A stretch of 7,877 nucleotides of DNA from Phycisphaerae bacterium. GTDB lineage: Bacteria; Planctomycetota; Phycisphaerae; Phycisphaerales; UBA1924. The notes beneath the pieces were generated by a model. It ran no database searches. It was not told the origin of the DNA and saw only the letters and a list, made by a program, of their open reading frames with translations. The position numbers and the translations under genes are program-made. Below, one piece after another: positions 1 to 5,816 of the stretch. Where the stretch lies: NCBI GenBank assembly GCA_016794945.1, contig JAEUIX010000269.1, forward strand, positions 1 through 7,877, given 5' to 3'. How positions within the stretch are numbered: position 1 is the first letter of the stretch; each line of letters starts with the position of its first letter.

Positions 1-746
1 GTGCGCAGGCACCGCTCGGCGGCGATCGCGTCGGTCCCGGGCGCGAACTCAACGGCCGTCCGCGGGCAGGGGTCGAAGCGGGCGATCAGTTCTTCCGGCG
101 AGCCGTCGGCGCGCAGGCGCCCACGCGTCACGATGAGCACACGCCGGCAGGTCAGCTCGACCTCCGACAGGATGTGCGACGACAGCAGCACGACGCGGTC
201 GGCCGACAGTTCGCGGATCAGGCTTCGCATCATGGTGATCTGGGCGGGGTCCAGCCCGCTCGACGGCTCGTCGAGGATGAGCACCCTGGGGTCGTGGAGG
301 ATCGCGGCGGCAAGACCGACGCGCTGGCGGTACCCCTTGCTCAGCACGCCGATGCGCCTGTCGGCCACGTCGGCGAGCCAGCAGCGCTCCATCGCGGCGC
401 CGACGGCCACGAGCCGCTGCCGCCGGGGCCGCTCGGCGCAGAACAGGCTGGCCCGAAACGTCAGGTACCCGCGCACGGACATCTCGGGGTACAGCGGAGC
501 GGACTCGGGCAGGTAGCCGATGGCGCGGCGGGAGGCCTGGGGCTCCTGGACGGTGTCGTGCCCGCAGACGGAGATGGTCCCGGCGCTTGGCGCCAGGTAG
601 GAGGTCATCATGCGGATGAGGGTGGTCTTGCCGGCTCCGTTGGGCCCCAGGAGCCCGGCGACGCGTCCGGCTTCCAATTTCAATGAGACGCCGTCGACGG
701 CCAGGGTCGATCCGAATCGCTTGCTGACGCCGGCGGCCACGATCAT
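1..746 (-). CDS. ABC transporter ATP-binding protein, GldA/ABC-2 type (3' end outside window)
   Basis: Reading the minus strand from an ATG at 746 gives 248 residues, open to the window edge. An in-frame TGA lies 9 nt upstream of the ATG, so the N-terminus cannot extend far. Motifs are in canonical order: Walker A GPNGAGKTT (34-42), YLPES (79-83) with Glu where most ABC ATPases have the Q-loop Gln, signature LSKGYRQR (135-142), Walker B VLILDEP (155-161), D-loop SGLD (163-166) and H-loop His191. The LSKGYRQR signature and the YLPE segment are typical of the GldA-like branch that pairs with ABC-2 permeases. From family knowledge this is the cytoplasmic ATPase of an exporter or gliding-type complex, with substrate unknown. 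Visible residues cover the whole nucleotide-binding domain and the start of a C-terminal extension. The partner permease would be expected further left. No clear Shine-Dalgarno sequence precedes the ATG. Confidence 0.93.
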   Translation of the reverse strand, partial: MIVAAGVSKRFGSTLAVDGVSLKLEAGRVAGLLGPNGAGKTTLIRMMTSYLAPSAGTISVCGHDTVQEPQASRRAIGYLPESAPLYPEMSVRGYLTFRASLFCAERPRRQRLVAVGAAMERCWLADVADRRIGVLSKGYRQRVGLAAAILHDPRVLILDEPSSGLDPAQITMMRSLIRELSADRVVLLSSHILSEVELTCRRVLIVTRGRLRADGSPEELIARFDPCPRTAVEFAPGTDAIAAERCLR

Positions 747-754
747 CGGGACTC

Positions 755-760
755 AGGTTA
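755..760 (-). promoter_or_regulatory. possible -10 element for the ABC ATPase gene
   Basis: On the minus strand TAACCT lies 8 nt upstream of the ATG at 746. A start site about 7 nt downstream would give a nearly leaderless mRNA, which would fit the lack of a Shine-Dalgarno sequence. There is no convincing -35 hexamer at the right distance, so this is a weak call. Confidence 0.2.
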
Positions 761-780
761 GCGGCCCGTGAAGGGGCGGG

Positions 781-803
781 AGCGGGCGATGGAGTCGCCC
801 GCT
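781..803. repeat. perfect 9-bp inverted repeat in divergent intergenic region
   Basis: AGCGGGCGA (781-789) is followed by a 5-nt spacer and its exact reverse complement TCGCCCGCT (795-803). It lies in the 149-bp gap between the divergently read ABC ATPase and signalling-protein genes. There is no T-run on either side on either strand, so it is not an intrinsic terminator. Its symmetry and position suit either an operator for a dimeric regulator or a hairpin, but function is inferred from position only. Confidence 0.5.
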
Positions 804-847
804 GTGGACAACGCCGGCGGCCCGGGGCGGCGGGGGTGCTTGTTCCC

Positions 848-853
848 TACACT
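848..853 (+). promoter_or_regulatory. possible -10 element for the signalling-protein gene
   Basis: TACACT resembles a -10 hexamer and would place the transcript start near 860, downstream of the GTG (836) and ATG (857) candidates but upstream of the ATG at 896. No good -35 is visible 16-18 bp upstream, where the sequence is GC-only. It weakly supports the start at 896. Confidence 0.25.
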
Positions 854-895
854 CCGATGGCGGCGGACCCCGTCGGCGCTCCCCGCACCACCCGT

Positions 896-2647
896 ATGAG
901 TGAAGGTCGGCCGAAGTTGCTGGTGCTTCCGGGAGCCAACGTCCAGGCCCAGCAGGTGCAGGGCCTGCTGGCCGGGCGGTACGACGTCGTGGTGGCCGAT
1001 GGGAGCGACGCGTTCGCGCTGCTCCGCAGCCAGGCCGTCCAGGCGGTGATCGCCGATACGGGCACGTACCTGCCGCTGGAACGGCACCTGGTGGGCCACC
1101 AGTCCAACGTGCTGCTCAACGCGTTGGGCGAGGGCGTGTGCCTGGCCGATTCGGACGGCCAGGTGGTCTGGGGCAACCCGAGGTTCCTTGGCTACGACCC
1201 CCAGACGCGTGCACGCATCGGGGCGGCGTGCCGGCAGGCCGCGAAGGTGCTCTTCGACGGTCAACCGGTCGAGAGCCGACCGGCCAACAGCCGGAGGTAC
1301 GAGGTGGCCTCGGCCGATGAGAGCAAGTTCTACGAGGTGATGGTGTCGCCGATCGCCGCGGAAGGCGGGGCGCGGCACGTCGCGGCCGTGGTGTGGGACG
1401 CGACGGCGGTGCGGCGGACGCAGCGCAAGATGGCGGCCATCGAGTCGGCCGGTGCGGAGCTGGTGAAGCTCGACGCGGACCTGATCCGCAAGATGAACAC
1501 CGGCGAGCGGCTCCGCGTGCTGGAGCAGAAGATCGTCAAGTCGGCGCACGACCTGATGCACTTCGACCATTTCGCGATCCGCCTGGTCGACGAGCGCACG
1601 GGCAAGCTCGAGCTGGTGATGAGCCAGGGCCTGCCGCCGGAGGCGATGGAGGTCGAGCTGTTCGCCCGGCGCGAGGGCAACGGCATCAGCGGCTTCGTCG
1701 CGGCGACGGGCAAGTCGTACATCTGCAACGACACGGGGCGTGATCCGCGCTACGTGATGGGGATCGTGGCGGCCCGGTCGAGCCTGACCGTCCCGCTGAG
1801 GCTGAGCGACAAGGTGATCGGCATCTTCAATGTCGAGAGCACCATCCTCAACGCGTTCGGCGAGGAAGACCGGCAGTTCGCGGAGATGTTCGCGAACTAC
1901 GTGGCGCTGGCCCTGCACATCCTCGACCTGCTGGTCGTCGAACGGGCGACGACCGGGGCGACCGTTTCGGGCACCATGGAGGGGGAACTCGCTGAACCGC
2001 TGGAGGACATCGCGGCGGAACTCGTCCGCATCAAGCAGGAGGGCGGGGCGGCCGATCCGAATTTCGCCCGGCACCTGGAGCGGATCTCGGCGGACGTGGA
2101 CGCGATCCGCCGGCGGGTGAAGGACGTGGCCAGCGGACCGCGGAACATCCTGGGCGCCGAGCGTGCACTTTCGGACGTGACGGTGGATCCGGCGATGGCG
2201 GGCAAGCGCGTGCTGGTCGTCGACGACGAGCCGCGTATCCGCCAGGTGATCCGCGACGTGCTGCGTGCCCGCGGCGCCGAAGTGGTGATCTGCGAACGGG
2301 GCGGAGAGGCCATCGAGGTGCTCACCGGGGTTGGCGCTCCGTCCGGCGGGCTCTCCGGCCCCGGCACCGAGCGGACGGTCGGCGACGCCGGCGGCGGCGT
2401 GGCGCGCCCCTTCGACCTGCTCATCAGCGACATCAAGTTGCCGGACAAGACGGGCTACGAGATCTTCGCCGCCGCACGCCGGACCAACGCCGGGCTCCCG
2501 GTCATCCTGATGACCGGATTCGGCTACGACCCGCACCACTCCATCGTGCGGGCGAGCCAGGAAGGCCTTTCGTGCGTGCTGTTCAAGCCGTTCCAGGCTG
2601 AGCGGCTCATCGAGGAAGTGCACAAGGCGCTGGCCGGCCGGTCATGA
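896..2647 (+). CDS. PAS-GAF-receiver signalling protein without a kinase domain
   Basis: The gene encodes 583 residues from the ATG at 896; in-frame GTG at 836 and ATG at 857 would add 20 or 13 poorly structured residues. Residues 6-66 alternate like a CheY-type fold but lack the N-terminal acidic pair (LLVLPG instead of LVVDDD). Residues 69-178 look like a PAS domain (LNALGEGVCLADSDGQVVWGN). Residues 205-347 are a GAF domain (SLTVPLRLSDKVIGIFNVES near its end). Residues 362-415 resemble a HisKA dimerisation helix pair, but Gly363 stands where the phosphorylated His is expected. Residues 437-579 are a receiver with acidic pair D443/D444, phosphoacceptor D512, T540 and K564, interrupted by a Gly-rich insert (about 478-504). 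No HATPase or DNA-binding output domain is present. It probably senses a ligand or redox cue and takes phosphate from, or influences, another kinase; the partner is not visible. It ends 1 nt before the convergent prmC stop codon. Confidence 0.88.
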   Translation: MSEGRPKLLVLPGANVQAQQVQGLLAGRYDVVVADGSDAFALLRSQAVQAVIADTGTYLPLERHLVGHQSNVLLNALGEGVCLADSDGQVVWGNPRFLGYDPQTRARIGAACRQAAKVLFDGQPVESRPANSRRYEVASADESKFYEVMVSPIAAEGGARHVAAVVWDATAVRRTQRKMAAIESAGAELVKLDADLIRKMNTGERLRVLEQKIVKSAHDLMHFDHFAIRLVDERTGKLELVMSQGLPPEAMEVELFARREGNGISGFVAATGKSYICNDTGRDPRYVMGIVAARSSLTVPLRLSDKVIGIFNVESTILNAFGEEDRQFAEMFANYVALALHILDLLVVERATTGATVSGTMEGELAEPLEDIAAELVRIKQEGGAADPNFARHLERISADVDAIRRRVKDVASGPRNILGAERALSDVTVDPAMAGKRVLVVDDEPRIRQVIRDVLRARGAEVVICERGGEAIEVLTGVGAPSGGLSGPGTERTVGDAGGGVARPFDLLISDIKLPDKTGYEIFAAARRTNAGLPVILMTGFGYDPHHSIVRASQEGLSCVLFKPFQAERLIEEVHKALAGRS

Positions 2648-2648
2648 A

Positions 2649-3611
2649 TCACGCCCTCTGCGCCGCGACGACGCGGTCGTGGCCTTCGAGGTCCCGCAAT
2701 ACCGATACCGCCGTCAGCCCGGCGGTGCTCCTGGCGAGTTCGGCGGCACGTCCGGCGTTGGATGCGGCGCATTCGACGAGCAGCACCCCGCCGGGACGGA
2801 GCCAGCCGGGTGCGTGCTCGATCAGCCGGCGTACGAGCGACAGGCCGTCCGGGCCTCCGCGGAGGGCCAGTTCCGGCTCGTGGTCCCGGACGTTGGGCGG
2901 CACGTCGGCCCACTCGGCGTCGGAAATGTACGGCGGGTTGGAGACCAGGTAGTCCAGGCCGGCGGTCACTCGGTCGGGAAGCGCGTCGAGCAGGTCGCCC
3001 CGGAGGAACTCGACGCGGTCGGCCACTCCGTGCCGGGCGGCGTTCGCGGCCGTAACGTCCAGCGCATCGGCGGAGAGGTCGGCGGCGAGGATCTCCGCCG
3101 CGGGCAGGTGTCTGGCCAGCGCGACGGCGATGCACCCCGAGCCGGTGCAGACGTCGGCGATGCGCACGGGGCCGGCGTCCGGGGAGCGATGGGCCGTCGA
3201 CGCCCGCGCGTGCTGCAGCACGTGCTCGACGATCAGCTCGGTGCACGGGCGCGGGATCAGCACCCGTCGATCCACCAGCAGCGGCAGGCCGAAGAACCAC
3301 GCCTCCGCCGTGAGGTACTGAACCGGTTCGTGCTTCAGTGCGCGGCCGACGAGATCCCGGAGGGTCTGGAGTTCGGCGGGCGACGCCGGCCGATCGGGGT
3401 CGGTGTAGAGCCGAAGCCGTTCGCAGCCGAGGACACGGGAAACCAGGATCTCGGCCGACAGACGCGGCGCATCGAGGCCCTTGCGGCCGAACGCTTCGGT
3501 CATCCACGCCATCAGGCGGCGCGTCGTCCAGGGGCCGGGCGCGCCGGACGCCGGCGGCGAGGTCGATGCTGCGGGTGCGGCGTGCGGCTCCACGGCGGAC
3601 GGTACGCTCAC
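2649..3611 (-). CDS. prmC: peptide chain release factor N5-glutamine methyltransferase
   Basis: This is a 320-residue PrmC/HemK protein, which methylates the Gln of the GGQ motif in release factors RF1 and RF2 using S-adenosylmethionine. The N-terminal helical domain (about 26-100) includes WTTRRLMAWMTEAFGRKG. The Rossmann methyltransferase domain has motif I DVCTGSGCIA (153-162) and the diagnostic catalytic NPPY (225-228), followed by DHEPELALRGGPDGL (243-257). The usual IPRP(E/D)TE segment reads IPRPCTE (119-125), with Cys123 replacing the acidic residue. The chosen start is a GTG at 3611 whose GTGA overlaps the birA stop, with a GAG-rich stretch just upstream. Starts further in would cut into or close to the conserved N-terminal domain. 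It is the last gene of the leftward cluster and is presumably translationally coupled to birA. Confidence 0.93.
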   Translation of the reverse strand: MSVPSAVEPHAAPAASTSPPASGAPGPWTTRRLMAWMTEAFGRKGLDAPRLSAEILVSRVLGCERLRLYTDPDRPASPAELQTLRDLVGRALKHEPVQYLTAEAWFFGLPLLVDRRVLIPRPCTELIVEHVLQHARASTAHRSPDAGPVRIADVCTGSGCIAVALARHLPAAEILAADLSADALDVTAANAARHGVADRVEFLRGDLLDALPDRVTAGLDYLVSNPPYISDAEWADVPPNVRDHEPELALRGGPDGLSLVRRLIEHAPGWLRPGGVLLVECAASNAGRAAELARSTAGLTAVSVLRDLEGHDRVVAAQRA

Positions 3612-4405
3612 GCGGACCACTCGGCGCTGCTGACGGCCGACTGGCGGCCGTGCGCATCGCGGATCACAGCGCGGCCGTGGTCGTCCAGCCCCTGAAGCAC
3701 GCCACGAATCCTCGACCCGCCCGCGACGGCCCATTCGGCGTCGCGCCCGACACCCCACAATGAACGGTTGGCTTCGTGCAGATCCGGCCCGGTCAATACG
3801 TCGACCGTCAGGGCTTCGGCCAGGCGGGCGGCGACGGCGCGAGTCAGCGCATCGAGGTCGATCGGAGGCAGACCAACTGCTCGGAGTGTTGCGGCCGTGG
3901 AGCGAACGTCCTCCGGCAGCGTCGCCGGATCGGCGTTGGCGTTGAGGCCGACGCCGATGAGCGCAGCGCGGCCGGGCGGGCCATCCGCGGCGCTCCGCGG
4001 CGGCGTGACGACTTCCACGAGCACGCCGCCGAACTTCCGATCGTCGAGCATCAGGTCGTTCGGCCACTTGAGCCGGAACCGATCGGCCTGTCGGCCCAGG
4101 GCCTCTCGAGTGGCGGCGAGCACTGCCAGTCCGGCGCGTACGCCCAAGGCTGGGTGGGGCGGCCGATCGAGGCGGGCAACCAGGGTGCACCACAGGCCAC
4201 CGACGGGACTGGCCCAGGTGCGCCCGAGCCTGCCGATACCGGCGGTCTGGGATCGAGCCACGATGAGCAGGGGGCCGCCGTCCAGGGACTTCGCATCGGA
4301 CTCCACGAGGCGTCGGGCGTGGAGGGATGTGGAATCGAGCGAATCGTGGAGATCGAGCCGCGGGGAGGCGAGCGGTGCACCGGAATGGGGCTGGTGCGCC
4401 GGCAT
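3608..4405 (-). CDS. birA: biotin--[acetyl-CoA-carboxylase] ligase, short form without DNA-binding domain
   Basis: This 265-residue cytoplasmic enzyme activates biotin with ATP and attaches it to a lysine of the biotin carboxyl carrier protein. Visible motifs are DST (24-26), the biotinyl-AMP loop in the form GIGRLGRTW (56-64, compared with GRGRRGRxW in E. coli), KWPND (113-117), RKFGGVLVE (123-131) with the catalytic-type Lys124, and GVGLN (151-155). A small C-terminal domain (about 218-265) contains GLDDHG. There is no N-terminal helix-turn-helix, so it is a group I ligase and unlikely to repress biotin genes directly. The ATG at 4405 lies 3 nt after the stop of the upstream protease gene. 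Its TGA overlaps the prmC GTG. No clear Shine-Dalgarno is seen, so coupling to upstream translation is likely. Confidence 0.93.
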   Translation of the reverse strand: MPAHQPHSGAPLASPRLDLHDSLDSTSLHARRLVESDAKSLDGGPLLIVARSQTAGIGRLGRTWASPVGGLWCTLVARLDRPPHPALGVRAGLAVLAATREALGRQADRFRLKWPNDLMLDDRKFGGVLVEVVTPPRSAADGPPGRAALIGVGLNANADPATLPEDVRSTAATLRAVGLPPIDLDALTRAVAARLAEALTVDVLTGPDLHEANRSLWGVGRDAEWAVAGGSRIRGVLQGLDDHGRAVIRDAHGRQSAVSSAEWSA

Positions 4406-4408
4406 CGG

Positions 4409-5245
4409 TCAGTTCGGTCGAAGCACGACCAGCACGGCCACATCGTAGAGTGCGTGGGTCAGAACGGCGATGCCGAATCCACGGGAGAGGTAGAGCAGGG
4501 CGAAGTAGACGCCCGCGCCGAAGTAGAACGCCAGCGCCGGCCAGTTGATCTCGCCGCCGGAGAGCGTGACGCGGTGGTAGAGCGCGAATGCCAGCGCCGA
4601 TCCACCGACGGCGACCCACTTGGCGGTGGAGTCGCGCAGGCTCAGCACGTCGCGGACGGCGAAGTGGAGCAGCGCGATGGCCATGAGGCGGAACAGCAGT
4701 TCCTCGTAGAGCCCGGCTCCGAGAGAGATCGTCGCTCGCGCGGGCCAGCCCAGTTCCAGCAGCTCGCCCCCGGGGCCGCCGGCGGGCGGGGACGCCGCCT
4801 CGAACGCCGACCAGAGCCCCATCGCGCTGGAGGCCTGCTTCAAGAGGGCGCCGAAGACCAGCAGCGGAAAGGTCCAGATTGCCGCCTCGAGGATCATCCC
4901 CAGCAGCACCATGGGACGGATGTGCCAGGCGTCGCGGCTGAGCACGTGCCAGATCAGCAGGATCACCAGCAGCGCGATCCCCGGCGCCAGCAGGCCGGCG
5001 ACGCCGAACACCTGCATGAAGTCGGCCAGGAGGTTCTTGGCCTTGATGGTCCTCATCTGCCCGTGCTGCAGGTCGGTGAGGTAGAGCAGCGAGCAGAGCT
5101 CGTAGATCAGCACCAGCAGCGAGCTGATGGCCAGGGCGTGCAGGGGACGGGCCGACAGCGTCCAGTAGTCATCGATCGCGTGGGTGTAGTGATCCCCGCG
5201 ACGCGCACCCGGCCGCGTCCGTGCTCGCTTCAGAGGTCTGGTCAT
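4409..5245 (-). CDS. CPBP family intramembrane metalloprotease (CAAX protease/Abi type)
   Basis: This 278-residue polytopic membrane protein has hydrophobic stretches at about 34-55, 81-103, 111-135, 172-195, 211-224, 238-253 and 258-275. It carries the three family motifs: YEELLFR (180-186, the EExxxR glutamates and arginine), a histidine in FALYH (His224), and THALYD (263-268, His264 with Asp268 at the position commonly Asn or Asp). From family knowledge these form the metal site of glutamate-type intramembrane proteases, as in Rce1. The natural substrate is unknown. The first 33 residues are basic and should be cytoplasmic. The ATG at 5245 is 42 nt downstream of the rpsT stop and lacks an obvious Shine-Dalgarno. 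The gene sits between rpsT and birA and is probably co-transcribed with both. Confidence 0.88.
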   Translation of the reverse strand: MTRPLKRARTRPGARRGDHYTHAIDDYWTLSARPLHALAISSLLVLIYELCSLLYLTDLQHGQMRTIKAKNLLADFMQVFGVAGLLAPGIALLVILLIWHVLSRDAWHIRPMVLLGMILEAAIWTFPLLVFGALLKQASSAMGLWSAFEAASPPAGGPGGELLELGWPARATISLGAGLYEELLFRLMAIALLHFAVRDVLSLRDSTAKWVAVGGSALAFALYHRVTLSGGEINWPALAFYFGAGVYFALLYLSRGFGIAVLTHALYDVAVLVVLRPN

Positions 5246-5261
5246 GGGCGAACCCGGGCCC

Positions 5262-5281
5262 CGGCTCTGACGGGCGAGCCG
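5262..5281 (-). other. small stem-loop between rpsT and the CPBP protease gene
   Basis: On the minus strand CGGCTC (5281-5276) can pair with GAGCCG (5267-5262) around an 8-nt loop, 6 nt after the rpsT stop codon. No T-run follows, so it is not a convincing intrinsic terminator. It could instead stabilise the rpsT 3' end or attenuate read-through into the protease gene. Confidence 0.35.
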
Positions 5282-5287
5282 CGTGGA

Positions 5288-5584
5288 TTACTTCTTGGCG
5301 GGCGCGCCGGTCTGCCCGGTCTTCTCGCGGGCCTTGAGGCGGGCCATCATGCGGCTCTTGCGGCGGGCCGCCTGGTTCTTGTGGATGGTGCCCTTCTGGG
5401 CCGTGCGGTCGATGGTGCGGGCGGCCGCCTTGAACGCGGCCTTGGCCTCGTCCAGCGTGCCGTGCAGGAGCTTGTCGGTGAACGTCTTGACGTCCAGACG
5501 CATGGTGTCCTTGCGCCAGCGGTTGCGGGCGTTGCGCTTGGCGTTCTGGCGGATGCGCTTCTTGGCGGACAGAGAGTGAGCCAT
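5288..5584 (-). CDS. rpsT: 30S ribosomal protein S20
   Basis: This 98-residue, strongly basic, helical protein begins MAHSLSAKKRIRQNAKRNAR and contains the conserved GTIHKNQAARRKSR segment (65-78), both hallmarks of S20, which binds 16S rRNA early in 30S assembly. Its length is close to the usual 85-90 plus a short Lys/Ala-rich tail. The ATG at 5584 is preferred to an upstream in-frame TTG at 5593 because homologues begin at this Met and a GGAG lies 10 nt upstream. It is the first gene of the leftward cluster, has its own promoter (5660-5688), and carries a roughly 70-nt leader with two stem-loops. In E. coli S20 represses its own translation; whether that happens here cannot be seen. Confidence 0.97.
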   Translation of the reverse strand: MAHSLSAKKRIRQNAKRNARNRWRKDTMRLDVKTFTDKLLHGTLDEAKAAFKAAARTIDRTAQKGTIHKNQAARRKSRMMARLKAREKTGQTGAPAKK

Positions 5585-5594
5585 GTCGTCCAAA

Positions 5595-5598
5595 CTCC
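5595..5598 (-). promoter_or_regulatory. ribosome binding site of rpsT
   Basis: GGAG on the minus strand lies 10 nt upstream of the ATG at 5584. It supports that start over the TTG at 5593, which it would nearly abut. Confidence 0.6.
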
Positions 5599-5616
5599 GG
5601 CGTGTCGGGGAAACTC

Positions 5617-5634
5617 CCGGGCTCGGGGGCCCGG
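5617..5634 (-). promoter_or_regulatory. GC-rich stem-loop in the rpsT leader
   Basis: CCGGGC and GCCCGG form a perfect 6-bp all-GC stem around a 6-nt loop, about 20 nt upstream of the rpsT Shine-Dalgarno. It falls inside the predicted leader transcript. It could affect ribosome access or S20 binding, but no T-run follows, so it is not a terminator. Confidence 0.45.
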
Positions 5635-5636
5635 CC

Positions 5637-5651
5637 TGACGCCTGGCGTCA
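5637..5651. repeat. 15-bp palindrome at the predicted rpsT transcript start
   Basis: TGACGCCTGGCGTCA has 7-bp arms around a single central base. It starts immediately downstream of the expected rpsT transcription start (about 5653 on the minus strand). It could be an operator that blocks the promoter or the first hairpin of the leader RNA, although a 1-nt loop means 1-2 pairs must open in RNA. Function is inferred from position. Confidence 0.5.
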
Positions 5652-5659
5652 AGGTGTCA

Positions 5660-5688
5660 AGGGTAGAGCCCAGACACTCGCCGATCAA
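5660..5688 (-). promoter_or_regulatory. sigma-70-like promoter of rpsT
   Basis: On the minus strand TTGATC (5688-5683) and TACCCT (5665-5660) are separated by exactly 17 bp. The expected start is near 5653, giving a leader of about 70 nt before the ATG at 5584. It is the best promoter match upstream of rpsT. Confidence 0.6.
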
Positions 5689-5699
5689 GGCTGCCGGCC

Positions 5700-5728
5700 T
5701 TGCCGGACGCCCACCGCCGATCTACGCT
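5700..5728 (+). promoter_or_regulatory. sigma-70-like promoter of tRNA-Arg
   Basis: TTGCCG (5700-5705) and TACGCT (5723-5728) are separated by exactly 17 bp. The expected transcript start (about 5735) lies a few bases before the tRNA 5' end at 5741. It is divergent from the rpsT promoter, with only 11 bp between the two -35 hexamers. Confidence 0.6.
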
Positions 5729-5740
5729 TGAACGCTCTGA

Positions 5741-5814
5741 GCGGGCGTAGCTCAATTGGATAGAGCATCTGACTACGGATCAGAAGGTTAGGGGTTCGAG
5801 TCCCTTCGCCCGTG
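5741..5814 (+). tRNA. tRNA-Arg (anticodon ACG)
   Basis: All 74 nt fold into a cloverleaf. The acceptor is GCGGGCG/CGCCCGT (the first pair is G1-U72). The D-arm is GCTC-9-GAGC. The anticodon stem TCTGA/TCAGA encloses loop CTACGGA with anticodon ACG (5773-5775), normally edited to ICG to read CGU, CGC and CGA. The variable loop is AGGTT, and the T-arm is AGGGG-TTCGAGT-CCCTT. The discriminator is G. The 3' CCA is not encoded (TTC follows), so it must be added after transcription. The gene has its own promoter upstream and a terminator just downstream, so it is a single-gene transcription unit. Confidence 0.96.
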
Positions 5815-5816
5815 TT

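Noticed and set aside
836..895. Earlier GTG (836) or ATG (857) start for the signalling protein
   Set aside because: The added residues have no receiver-like pattern, no Shine-Dalgarno precedes them, and the -10-like TACACT at 848-853 would place transcription after both. They cannot be strictly excluded.
758..2623. Long minus-strand open frame of 621 codons opposite the signalling gene
   Set aside because: It is antisense to a gene with clear PAS, GAF and receiver motifs. Its translation is rich in His, Arg and Asp with no recognisable domain, as expected for a GC-rich shadow frame.
3612..4619. Upstream extension of the prmC frame to a 656-residue protein
   Set aside because: The extra residues overlap birA out of frame and are Arg/Pro-rich shadow sequence. 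The GTG at 3611 overlapping the birA stop gives the normal PrmC length.
5653..5659. TTGACA on the minus strand as a -35 element for rpsT
   Set aside because: No -10-like hexamer lies 16-18 bp downstream, where the sequence is GC-only. The TTGATC/TACCCT pair just upstream has ideal spacing.
3776..5731. Plus-strand open frame of 651 codons across birA, the protease and rpsT
   Set aside because: It spans three recognised minus-strand genes and their promoter region. Its Gln/Gly/Arg-rich translation shows no domain. It is a GC-content artefact.
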